Program-made: the position numbers and the translations under genes | Assembly (NCBI RefSeq): GCF_004792415.1 | Contig: NZ_CP038853.1 | Coordinates: 1,426,001-1,490,000, forward strand | From: Pantoea vagans | GTDB taxonomy: Bacteria > Pseudomonadota > Gammaproteobacteria > Enterobacterales > Enterobacteriaceae | Direction of reading: 5' to 3' | DNA length: 64,000 nucleotides | The notes under the pieces: generated by a model | Told to the model about the DNA's origin: nothing | Seen by the model: only the letters and a program-made list of their open reading frames with translations | The model's database searches: none | In this document: piece by piece, positions 10,290 through 19,400 of the stretch | Layout of the letters: the number at the start of each line of letters is the position of its first letter | Position numbering within the stretch: the first letter of the stretch is position 1

Positions 10290-11699
10290 ATGTCCAAGCA
10301 ACAAATTGGTGTTGTAGGTATGGCAGTGATGGGCCGCAATCTGGCTCTTAACATTGAGAGCCGCGGTTACACTGTTTCAATCTTCAACCGTTCACGCGAA
10401 AAGACTGATGAAGTCATCGCCGAGAACCAGGGCAAGAAGCTTGCTCCTTTTTACACCGTTGAAGAGTTTGTAGAATCGCTGGAAAAACCACGTCGTATTC
10501 TGCTTATGGTTCAGGCGGGTGAAGCAACCGATAAAACTATCTCCTCGCTGACACCACATCTGGATAAAGGTGACATTCTGATCGATGGCGGTAACACCTT
10601 CTACAAAGACACCATCCGTCGTAACAAAGAGCTATCCGATCAGGGCTTCAACTTCATTGGTACCGGCGTTTCCGGCGGTGAAGAGGGGGCACTGAAAGGC
10701 CCATCCATCATGCCTGGCGGCCAGAAAGAAGCGTACGAGCTGGTTGCACCGATTCTGGATAAGATCGCAGCACGTGCCGAAGATGGTGAAGCCTGTGTGG
10801 CTTACATTGGCCCGAATGGCGCGGGTCACTATGTGAAGATGGTTCATAATGGCATTGAATATGGCGACATGCAGCTGATCGCAGAAGCCTATGCATTGCT
10901 GAAAGGCGCACTGGGTCTGAACAACGAAGAGCTGGCTGAAACCTTCACCGACTGGAACAATGGCGAGCTGAGCAGCTATCTGATCGACATCACCAAAGAT
11001 ATCTTCACCAAGAAAGATGAAGACGGTAAATACCTGGTTGATGTGATTCTGGATGAAGCAGCAAACAAAGGTACTGGTAAATGGACCAGCCAGAGTTCAC
11101 TGGACCTGGGTGAACCTCTGTCACTGATCACCGAGTCTGTCTTCGCCCGTTACCTCTCGTCACTGAAAACGCAGCGCGTAGCGGCCTCTAAAGTACTTAG
11201 CGGCCCACAGGCTAAAGCTTTCACTGGTGACAAAGCGGAGTTCATCGAGAAGGTTCGTCGCGCACTGTATCTGGGTAAAATCGTCTCTTATGCGCAGGGC
11301 TTCTCACAGTTGCGTGCTGCGTCAGAAGAGAACAACTGGGATCTGCACTACGGTGAAATCGCGAAGATCTTCCGTGCTGGCTGCATCATCCGCGCCCAGT
11401 TCCTGCAGAAAATCACAGATGCTTATGCAGCTGACGCAGGTATCGCTAACCTGCTGCTGGCTCCGTATTTCAAAGATATCGCTGATCAGTATCAGCAGGC
11501 GCTGCGTGATGTCGTTTCCTACGCGATTCAGAATGGTATTCCGACGCCTACTTTCTCTGCGGCGATTGCTTACTACGACAGCTACCGTTCAGAAGTGCTG
11601 CCTGCCAACTTGATTCAGGCGCAGCGTGACTACTTCGGTGCGCATACCTATAAGCGCATTGATAAAGACGGTATGTTCCACACCGAGTGGTTAGATTAA
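10290..11699 (+). CDS. gnd: Gnd, 6-phosphogluconate dehydrogenase (decarboxylating)
   Basis: A 469-residue cytosolic enzyme oxidising 6-phosphogluconate to ribulose-5-phosphate with NADP in the pentose phosphate pathway. [15 protein letters not shown] binds [13 protein letters not shown] and the catalytic Lys-Asn region [15 protein letters not shown] are intact. ATG 10290 is chosen because it yields the canonical MSKQQIG start after ACAGGAG; an in-frame ATG at 10263 lies inside the operator palindrome. Its GC content and codon use match the core genome, unlike the O-antigen genes on both sides. It splits the O-antigen locus into two operons. Confidence 0.97.
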   Translation: MSKQQIGVVGMAVMGRNLALNIESRGYTVSIFNRSREKTDEVIAENQGKKLAPFYTVEEFVESLEKPRRILLMVQAGEATDKTISSLTPHLDKGDILIDGGNTFYKDTIRRNKELSDQGFNFIGTGVSGGEEGALKGPSIMPGGQKEAYELVAPILDKIAARAEDGEACVAYIGPNGAGHYVKMVHNGIEYGDMQLIAEAYALLKGALGLNNEELAETFTDWNNGELSSYLIDITKDIFTKKDEDGKYLVDVILDEAANKGTGKWTSQSSLDLGEPLSLITESVFARYLSSLKTQRVAASKVLSGPQAKAFTGDKAEFIEKVRRALYLGKIVSYAQGFSQLRAASEENNWDLHYGEIAKIFRAGCIIRAQFLQKITDAYAADAGIANLLLAPYFKDIADQYQQALRDVVSYAIQNGIPTPTFSAAIAYYDSYRSEVLPANLIQAQRDYFGAHTYKRIDKDGMFHTEWLD

Positions 11700-11705
11700 A
11701 AAAAG

Positions 11706-11735
11706 AATGAGGCTTCTCGCGAAGCCTCATTATTC
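11706..11735 (+). terminator. Hairpin terminator after gnd
   Basis: Perfect 11-bp stem (11706-11716 with 11721-11731) with a TCGC loop, seven bases after the gnd stop. The T tract after it is short and broken, so termination strength is uncertain; an A run before it could act as a T run for the other strand. Confidence 0.75.
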
Positions 11736-11736
11736 T

Positions 11737-12155
11737 AGTCCAAACTGACCATATTAATTTAATAACCTAGCTTACGATTATTTTTAGCAATGCTTTTAAT
11801 AAGAAATCATGTAGTAGCAGATAGCTATAAAATAGCACGGCATATAAATAAATATTTAAATAAATTTTATTTAAAATAACTTTGATTTATGTTGTTTATT
11901 CGGTTATTTGCTTTGATTTTATGTAGAGTTATCAAATTAATTCATCATTCATCGTACTGCAGGTTGCGTTTAAGCAGTCGCTACAGTAAGTGTGGTTAAG
12001 TCATTTCATAGCTAATTATAAATATGTGGACGATATTATATAAGTGTTGTTTGTGCCATTATGCGCAGTGCTTTGCATAAAATAATTTACAGCTTTAACA
12101 CTGAGTTCACAGGAAATGAATTAATGAAAAATTTAACATTAAGAAAGGTGCGATA
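11737..12155 (+). promoter_or_regulatory. Non-coding AT-rich region upstream of wzm
   Basis: About 420 very AT-rich bases between gnd and wzm with no credible gene above 11 codons. It must hold the promoter of the wzm operon if gnd transcription stops at its terminator, but several TATAAT-like stretches make the choice ambiguous. No JUMPstart or ops sequence was found on either strand, unlike in front of manC. Confidence 0.45.
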
Positions 12156-12156
12156 G
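12124..12156 (+). CDS. Ten-codon ORF ending on the wzm start codon
   Basis: ATG 12124 opens a 10-residue frame (MKNLTLRKVR) in a different phase from wzm. Its TAG shares one base with the wzm GTG start (TAGTG at 12154-12158). AGGA lies nine bases before its ATG. It could be a coupling or leader peptide that delivers ribosomes to the GTG start of wzm, or it may be chance in AT-rich DNA. Confidence 0.25.
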   Translation: MKNLTLRKVR

Positions 12157-12947
12157 TGAATTTTATAAAGCTGATTTGGGAGTATCGCGGATTTATCATT
12201 GGTAATGTGAAAAGAGAATTTCAGTCGAAATATAGAAACTCTCTGCTGGGTGTGACGTGGAGTGTTTTAAATCCTCTGTCAATGATAATAGTCTATACAG
12301 TGATATTCTCTCAGGTTATGCGTGCTAAATTGCCGGGGGTTGATTCTCAATATGCTTATAGCATATATATCTGCTCCGGTATACTTACATGGGGTCTTTT
12401 TGCCGATATAATCCTAAGGTCGCAAAATGTTTTCCTTGATAATGCCAACCTGATAAAAAAACTCAATTTCCCTAAAATCTGTTTACCTGTAACTGTTATC
12501 GGTGGAGCTTTAGTTAACTTCTCAATTATTTTCTCCTTATTTACGATTTTTTTAATTATTAGCGGAGATTTTCCAGGGTTACCGTATTTGTCATTGTTTC
12601 CTGTACTTGTCATTATGATGATCCTGGCAATTGGCTTAGGCATTATTGTTGGTGTAATGAATGTGTTTTTCAGAGATGTAGGGCAATTTTTTGGGATTGT
12701 ACTCCAGTTCTGGTTCTGGTTAACGCCAATTATTTATCCTTCAACTATCCTTCCGGAAAGTTTGCGACCTATGATTAGCTATAATCCGATGGCGGGGGTA
12801 GTTGATGCTTGCCAAAAAATTCTCGTAAATGGAATTTATCCCAACTGGGTATCTCTGATATATCCGGCTTGCCTGGGTTTAATTTTATGTGTGGTTGGAT
12901 TGAACCTTTTCAGAAAACACATTGGTGAAATGGTGGATGAATTATAA
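12156..12947 (+). CDS. wzm: Wzm, O-antigen ABC transporter permease
   Basis: A 263-residue ABC-2 type inner-membrane permease with about six membrane segments; its N-terminal KREFQSKYRNSLLGVTW is typical of the amphipathic helix before TM1 in polysaccharide exporters. With Wzt it exports finished lipid-linked O chains across the inner membrane. GTG 12156 is the start, preceded by AAAGGTG. It overlaps wzt by one base. Its presence, with no wzy, wzx or wzz near, shows that this O antigen uses the ABC-transporter pathway. Confidence 0.92.
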   Translation: MNFIKLIWEYRGFIIGNVKREFQSKYRNSLLGVTWSVLNPLSMIIVYTVIFSQVMRAKLPGVDSQYAYSIYICSGILTWGLFADIILRSQNVFLDNANLIKKLNFPKICLPVTVIGGALVNFSIIFSLFTIFLIISGDFPGLPYLSLFPVLVIMMILAIGLGIIVGVMNVFFRDVGQFFGIVLQFWFWLTPIIYPSTILPESLRPMISYNPMAGVVDACQKILVNGIYPNWVSLIYPACLGLILCVVGLNLFRKHIGEMVDEL

Positions 12948-14227
12948 TGGGAAGTATCATTGTCAGTAATCTGAAAAAAGAATATAAAAGTTACACAAGT
13001 AAATGGGGCAGACTAAGAGACTGGTGGGGAATTACTAAAAATAAGAATTTTAAAGCAAAGCCTATCTTGCAGGATATTAATTTTACGATTTCTGAGGGGG
13101 AGTCCGTCGGAATTATTGGAGTTAATGGTGCAGGTAAAAGTACATTATTAAAATTAATTACAGGCACTACTCAACCGACTAGTGGTGAAATAAAGGTCAA
13201 CGGCCGTGTCGCCGCACTGCTGGAACTTGGGATTGGATTTCATCCTGATTTTACAGGTCGACAAAATGTGTACATGGCAGGTCAGCTGTTAGGTTACTCC
13301 TCCGTAGAGATCGATAGCCTGCTTCCCGGAATCGAAGCTTTTGCTGAAATTGGAGAATACATAGAGCAGCCCTTAAGAATGTATTCATCTGGTATGCAAG
13401 CTCGACTTGCATTTGCAGTAGCCACAGCAACTAAGCCAGATATATTAATTGTTGATGAAGCGTTGTCTGTAGGTGATGTGTATTTTCAGTCGAAATGTTA
13501 TTCAAGAATTGCTGAATACAAAAAGCAAGGAATGACATTATTGTTAGTTTCTCATGCTGTTATGGATATATCTAAGCAATGCGACAGGGCAATTTTTCTT
13601 AAATCTGGCCGTATATATTCAGATGGTCCTTCTCGTGAAGTTGTCAACATGTACATGGACGATCTTTTTGGTAAGAAAAAGGTCCAGAATAAAGAAGCAA
13701 AAGCGCCAAAGCTAAATCTTAGTGCTGAACATCTCTATCATACGAGGCCAGGTTATCTCAAAGAAGAGCATCGGTGGGGACAGGGTGGCGCTAAAATTAT
13801 AGATTTTCTTACTGTTTCTAGTGGCGTTGAATATCCCACTGTAATCAATACAAATGACAAGCTGGACATATACATTAAAGTTTTATTTGAAAAGGATTTC
13901 GAACACGTTACTCCTGGTATTTTAATTAAAAGCCTTGAGGGTGTTTTCATTTATGGCAGTAATTCCTATCTTTCTACAAAAGGTAAGGTTTTGCCAAGTG
14001 CTAAGGAAGGGAATGTAGCTGTATTTAAGTTTAGTTTTAATCTTTGCTTAAACGAAGGAAGCTATCTCTTATCTCTTGGTTTGTCAGCAGGAGATCCGAC
14101 ACAAACTACAGATCCTATTGATAGAAGATATGATTCAGTGCTGTTAAAAGTTACTAACCATTCCCATATGTGGGGGATGGTCGATATGCAGGCAGATTTC
14201 ATGCAGGTTGAGGAGTTTTTCGGATGA
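12947..14227 (+). CDS. wzt: Wzt, O-antigen ABC transporter ATPase with C-terminal carbohydrate-binding domain
   Basis: A 426-residue protein. The first 240 residues are an ABC ATPase: Walker A GVNGAGKST near residue 57, signature YSSGMQARLAF near 145, Walker B ILIVDEALS near 165, and a VSH H-loop. Residues about 280-420 form an extra beta-rich domain like Wzt_C, which in E. coli O9a binds the capped non-reducing end of the O chain and makes export depend on termination. That fits the WbdD-like cap enzyme encoded next. It shares one base with wzm and ATGA with the next gene. Confidence 0.92.
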   Translation: MGSIIVSNLKKEYKSYTSKWGRLRDWWGITKNKNFKAKPILQDINFTISEGESVGIIGVNGAGKSTLLKLITGTTQPTSGEIKVNGRVAALLELGIGFHPDFTGRQNVYMAGQLLGYSSVEIDSLLPGIEAFAEIGEYIEQPLRMYSSGMQARLAFAVATATKPDILIVDEALSVGDVYFQSKCYSRIAEYKKQGMTLLLVSHAVMDISKQCDRAIFLKSGRIYSDGPSREVVNMYMDDLFGKKKVQNKEAKAPKLNLSAEHLYHTRPGYLKEEHRWGQGGAKIIDFLTVSSGVEYPTVINTNDKLDIYIKVLFEKDFEHVTPGILIKSLEGVFIYGSNSYLSTKGKVLPSAKEGNVAVFKFSFNLCLNEGSYLLSLGLSAGDPTQTTDPIDRRYDSVLLKVTNHSHMWGMVDMQADFMQVEEFFG

Positions 14228-16434
14228 TTAATCAAGAGCAGTCAATTAAGAGCCTGGTTGAAAAATTACCAGAGGTTTACCAGCCAATTTTTAAGCATCC
14301 AGAATTTACAGCCCAGGCATCCCGAAGTTGTCTTGATAGATTAGAAAAGATTGCGTCTGTTTACGATTATATTTCTAAGGAAAAAGGACGACCTTTAAAG
14401 GTTCTGGATTTAGGATGCGCTCAGGGTTTTTTCAGTTTAAATCTTGCTGAGCGTGGAGCGATTGTTACTGCTGTAGATTATAGTCAGCCGAATGTTGATG
14501 TTTGCAATAAACTTGCTAGCGAAAATCAAAATTTTAAGGTCGATTTCTTGCTAGGTAGTATTGAAACAATAATTAATGAAAAAGTAAGCGAAGGTGAATT
14601 CGATCTTGTCCTTGGGCTCAGTGTTTTCCACCATTTAATATATGAGCATGGCGCTGATTATGTATTTGAACTTTTTCGAAATTTAGCTCAGAAAGTAGAA
14701 ACTGGTATATTCGAATTTGCTCTTAATACTGAGCCACTTTATTGGGCTGATTCACAACCTAAAGATCCAAGAGAACTAATTAGTTACTATTCATTCAGCC
14801 ATTATCTTTCAATGTATGGAACGCATCTTTCATCAGTAGAGCGTCCTCTGTTTTTTGCGAGTAATAAATACTGGCATATTGAGAATATGTATGGTGTTAT
14901 CGATTCTTACATGCAACGCTCACATCAGCTGGATAACTTTTATCACGGAAATAACAGACGATATTTCTTTTCAGAAGACAAAACCATAAAGATATTCCTG
15001 GACAATGAGTCCGATACTAATCATAAGGAACTCCTTAATGAATCTCTGTTTCTTGAAAAGAAGGTTGAAGGTTTCAGAGCAGCCGGGTTAATTTCATACG
15101 GAAGTTTCGAACATGAATCCTGGATGGTGAGAACAACAATACCCGGAAAGTTATTACTGGATATTCTTATCAATAATGAAAGTTATGATGATGAGAAAGT
15201 TATTTCTGGTGTACTTGAACAAGTATGTGTGCTGGAAAAAAATGGCTTGTACCATAATGATCTTAGACCATGGAATATCCTTATTGGAGATGATGGGTTA
15301 GTTTATCTTATAGATTATGGTTCTATCAGTCCGCAGGTTCTTGATGGAGATGATTTATATGGCCAATTACTTTCATTTTTCATTTTAATAAAAGAGATTG
15401 CTCAACATCGCATTCGAGAGCAGGGTAGCCAGAGGCCCCCATATATTTCTCCATATGATTTCCCCGAAAAGTATCAGAAGTGGTTGTCTCAGGTTTGGTC
15501 TCTGCCAAGCCAAAAATGGAACTTTGAGACTATTCAGTCGCTATTTAATGAAGTCTCTGAAGTTGATGTCGATATACCTTTTTCAGCAATGCTTGAAAGC
15601 CATCTTTCTACGACCGTAAATTATCTTAGCTGGCAGTTCTCTCAGTTGCAAAATAAATTTTCTTTAAACATGGATGAGATAAAGAATAATATGGATGAGT
15701 TAAGCAGGAAACTTGACGGGGATGATCGCCTCCAGATTAATGAAATCATAGATAGGATTGAATCGGATTCCCTGAGTCGTGAGAAACAATCAAAAGAATA
15801 TTTTAATGATTTCATTATTAAATTAGATGCTGTGATTAATGACCTTAAAACTGCTCAAGAAAACGATAAGCTAATTTTGAGTAATAAAATTGATCTCATT
15901 TTGCATAGACTTGAAAACTCGTCTATTTCTCAAAGTGCTAAGTATGAATCAACAAATGCCGATAAATTTTTAGCTAATTCTGAGCTTAATAAAGATCGTC
16001 TCGTTGCTGAACAACTACGTAATGAGCTTGATTTAGTGTATAGCTGTAATTCATGGAAAGTAACCTATCCATTAAGGATTGTATCTAAATCAGCACGATT
16101 GTTATTTAAGCCAAAAGCTGTAGCAGGTAGAATCAAAGCATTGTTCAAAAAAAAAAGTAATGCCTTAGTTCCTAAGATAAAGCTTTTTATAGAAAGTCGC
16201 CCGCATCTGAAGCAGCGGGCGATGCTATTTTTAAACAAAAATCCTGCATTAAAATATAAAATAAAAAAACGCATGCATGCTGTTAATGAAAACAATGTTT
16301 CAATCTCGCCTCTCAGTACAGTTGACGCGCCTGAAACAAACGCCGCACATTCAGAACAGAATCAGTCTTATACACCAAATAAATGTGGTGTGAATGAGAA
16401 ACAAAAGTCAGTTCTTGAGTCATGGCTCAATTAA
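14224..16434 (+). CDS. wbdD: WbdD-like O-antigen chain terminator: methyltransferase-kinase with coiled coil
   Basis: A 736-residue protein with the WbdD layout. Residues about 15-210 are a SAM methyltransferase (LDLGCAQGFFSLNLAERG near 58). Residues about 240-440 are a kinase (YHNDLRPWNILI near 343 for the catalytic Asp and Asn, then DYG in place of DFG). About 459-605 is a heptad-rich coiled coil, followed by the SCNSWKVTYPLR motif and basic C-terminal helices. In E. coli O9a WbdD phosphorylates and methylates the non-reducing end, and its coiled coil sets chain length. A terminal methyl phosphate is therefore predicted here. It overlaps wzt by four bases. Substrate specificity is inferred. 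Confidence 0.88.
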   Translation: MINQEQSIKSLVEKLPEVYQPIFKHPEFTAQASRSCLDRLEKIASVYDYISKEKGRPLKVLDLGCAQGFFSLNLAERGAIVTAVDYSQPNVDVCNKLASENQNFKVDFLLGSIETIINEKVSEGEFDLVLGLSVFHHLIYEHGADYVFELFRNLAQKVETGIFEFALNTEPLYWADSQPKDPRELISYYSFSHYLSMYGTHLSSVERPLFFASNKYWHIENMYGVIDSYMQRSHQLDNFYHGNNRRYFFSEDKTIKIFLDNESDTNHKELLNESLFLEKKVEGFRAAGLISYGSFEHESWMVRTTIPGKLLLDILINNESYDDEKVISGVLEQVCVLEKNGLYHNDLRPWNILIGDDGLVYLIDYGSISPQVLDGDDLYGQLLSFFILIKEIAQHRIREQGSQRPPYISPYDFPEKYQKWLSQVWSLPSQKWNFETIQSLFNEVSEVDVDIPFSAMLESHLSTTVNYLSWQFSQLQNKFSLNMDEIKNNMDELSRKLDGDDRLQINEIIDRIESDSLSREKQSKEYFNDFIIKLDAVINDLKTAQENDKLILSNKIDLILHRLENSSISQSAKYESTNADKFLANSELNKDRLVAEQLRNELDLVYSCNSWKVTYPLRIVSKSARLLFKPKAVAGRIKALFKKKSNALVPKIKLFIESRPHLKQRAMLFLNKNPALKYKIKKRMHAVNENNVSISPLSTVDAPETNAAHSEQNQSYTPNKCGVNEKQKSVLESWLN

Positions 16435-16447
16435 TGGATTATAAATA

Positions 16448-19400
16448 ATGAAAAAAATACTCGCTCTTAACTTTTTTCCTGCTTTCGTACCAGTATCCAA
16501 CGGCGGAGAATCAAAGCTTTATAACTTTTATAAAGTATTAAGCAAGTATCATCATATTACTTTGCTGACGTCCACACATCCTGATGTTAGTGAAGAAGTG
16601 ATTTATCATACTGCTACATTTGTTGAGCGCAGAATTCCTAAAGACAATTATTTCATGAATTGTTGGGCAGAATTATCGGAGCATCTGACTAAAGGTCATG
16701 GTGATCTTTCTGCTCCTGCTATTGCTGCAAGTGCTGCTTACCCAACATTAATGCATGCAGCCTATCTTCAGGAATATGAAACTGCAGATATTATTATCCA
16801 TGACTTTCCATTTACTGTCGATTTTGACATATTTATGGGGTTCGATGATAAACCGAGAGTTTATAATTCTCACAATTGTGAAACAGTTCTGTACAGCTCA
16901 TTGCATGCATCAGAAAAGTCAAAGCCTATTGTCGACATAGTCGCTAAAGCGGAGAAGAAATTACTAGAGCATGCAGATCTTATTTTGTACTGTGGAGACG
17001 GTGACTACGAATCTTTTAAAGAGTTAGCACCACATAAAGAATCTGTCATGTTTTATTCTCCAAACGGGATGATTGAGCAGGCAAAAGTACCATTACCTCA
17101 ATCTGAAAAAAAGAAACACTCAGCTGTTTTTGTAGGAAGTGCTCATTTACCTAATGTTTCTGCAGCATTGCATATAGCAGAAAATATTGCGCCTAAATGT
17201 CCACAGGTTACATTTGATATTATTGGTGGATGTCTCCCAGAAGGGAATTACGCTAGCAATGTTATACGACATGGTCGCGTAACTGATGCTGAAAAAGTGC
17301 GTTTGTTTTCTAATGCCAGCATAGCCTTAAACCCAATGCTATCTGGCAGTGGATCTAATATCAAAGCACTCGATTATTTTTCCTATGGGCTGCCTATCTT
17401 ATCAACATCTTTTGGTATGCGTGGTTTCAATACTCAGCCTGGAAAACATTATATTGAAAGTGATTTAAATAACTTTCCAGAAAGAATAAATGAAATTCTT
17501 AGCGAAAAATCCTTTAGCAATACATTAGATATTGGGGTTGAGGGGAAATCATATGCATCAACTCACTATACCTGGGAAGCAATAGTAAAAAAATTATTGC
17601 CACAACTTCATCTTCTGAATATGAAGAACCAAAATTTTGCATTGGTTTTAAATGATTACAATTCTTTTTCAGGCGTTGGAGGAGGAGCGACCCGAACCAG
17701 AGGCTTATATCAGGCAGTTAATGATATTGCCAATGTGGTCTTTTTGTGTTTTTCCGATGATGATAAAATTCACTCATATCAGTACGACCAGAAAACGCAT
17801 GTAATCAGCCTGCCAAAGACTGATGCACATTTGCAGGAAGTAAATAAATTAAATTCACAGTTTCATATCTCCTGTGATGATATTATTGCAAGCAATCATT
17901 GTACAAGTAATAATTTCCTTGTCTCTGTCTATAATATAATAAAAAAAGCAGCAAGGTACATTATTGTCGAGCATCCTTACATGACTCCATTACCAATCAA
18001 ATTTCATGATCGATTTGTTTATTCATCTCAGAACGATGAAACTAAACTAAAATCTGAACTGCATAAATGGAATCCTTGTAAAGATTATTTAGTTAACATG
18101 GTCACTATCGTCGAAAAAAATGCAGTTGAAAAAGCGGCTATGACTATTGCTGTTTCTGAAGACGATGCGTATAGCATGCTCGTTGGCAAACGTGCTTCGG
18201 GGCCGATGCTTGTCGTTCGTAATGGTTCGCAAGTGCCTGTGAGTATTAGTGAAAGCATTAACGAAGACGTAAAGAGCAAACTGGATGGTAAATCAGCTGT
18301 TTTTCTTGGCTCTGCTCATATGCCCAATGTGGATGCAGTTAATTTTTTACTGCAGCACGTTGTTCCCCTTTGTCCTGATGTCCAGTTCAACATTGTCGGC
18401 TCAGTCTGTAATGCTATTGCCATTAAGCCAGCCAAAAATGTGGTGCTGTGGGGCGTGGTTGACGAGGAAACTAAATGTGCGATCCTCAGTAATTCCCTCT
18501 TTGCGATTAACCCAGTTATCACAGGGAGTGGATCAAATATTAAACTTGCAGATTTCTTTGCTAATGGGTTATTTGTAGTCAGCACCGGTTTTGGCCTTCG
18601 TGGCTACCCAGACATTATCAAAAAGCATATCGCATTAGCTGAGACTGACAAGTTCTCCGACGTTATAAACAATCTCAGTGTTTCAGATTCTATTTTTTCT
18701 GAGAAAATGCGTCACGAAAGAAAGAACATTTTTTTGTCAGAACTTTCTATGGTCGGGATCGCCCGAAAATTTGTTGGCGCGTTAGAGAATCTTGAGAAGC
18801 CTAAACGTAAGGTTCTTTTCGTTACATATCGCTACACACATCCTGAGTTGGGCGGGGCGGAGTCGAACTTAAAACGTTTTCTTAAGGCATTAGGCGATAC
18901 TGACGAATTTGAAATTGACGTTGTAACAAGTGAAGTTAGTAAGATAAACAATAATGCAAGATTTATGGAAAACTATGAATTCGATTCTGCACTTGGCGCA
19001 CCCATTGAAATGTCGAATTTGAGATTTGCTCGTTTTCCTGTATTACAACAATTAGAAACCAGGACCAATAAAGCGCTGCACTCGGCATGGCGTATACAAC
19101 CCGCTTTTGAAAAAGCTGTTTTTCAAAAATCGAATATAAGCCTATATGATGGTCTTGCATGGGGTTGGTCTGATGTCGAAGGAGTTGCATCAGAAGCCTA
19201 TCGTTGGGGATACTCATCCTGCTGTATTTATGCTTCAAGTGCAGGGAATGTTCTGATTAAAGGATATGCCCCTGTAAAATCGATGCTAACTTTGCAGGCT
19301 GAATCTGGTGCAATTTATTCTTATAGTGAAGTGGAAGGAAGTTTCTCCCTTAACATTGCTGTTGAGAGCGGTGCTTTAGAAATCTTCACTTCATCACCTT

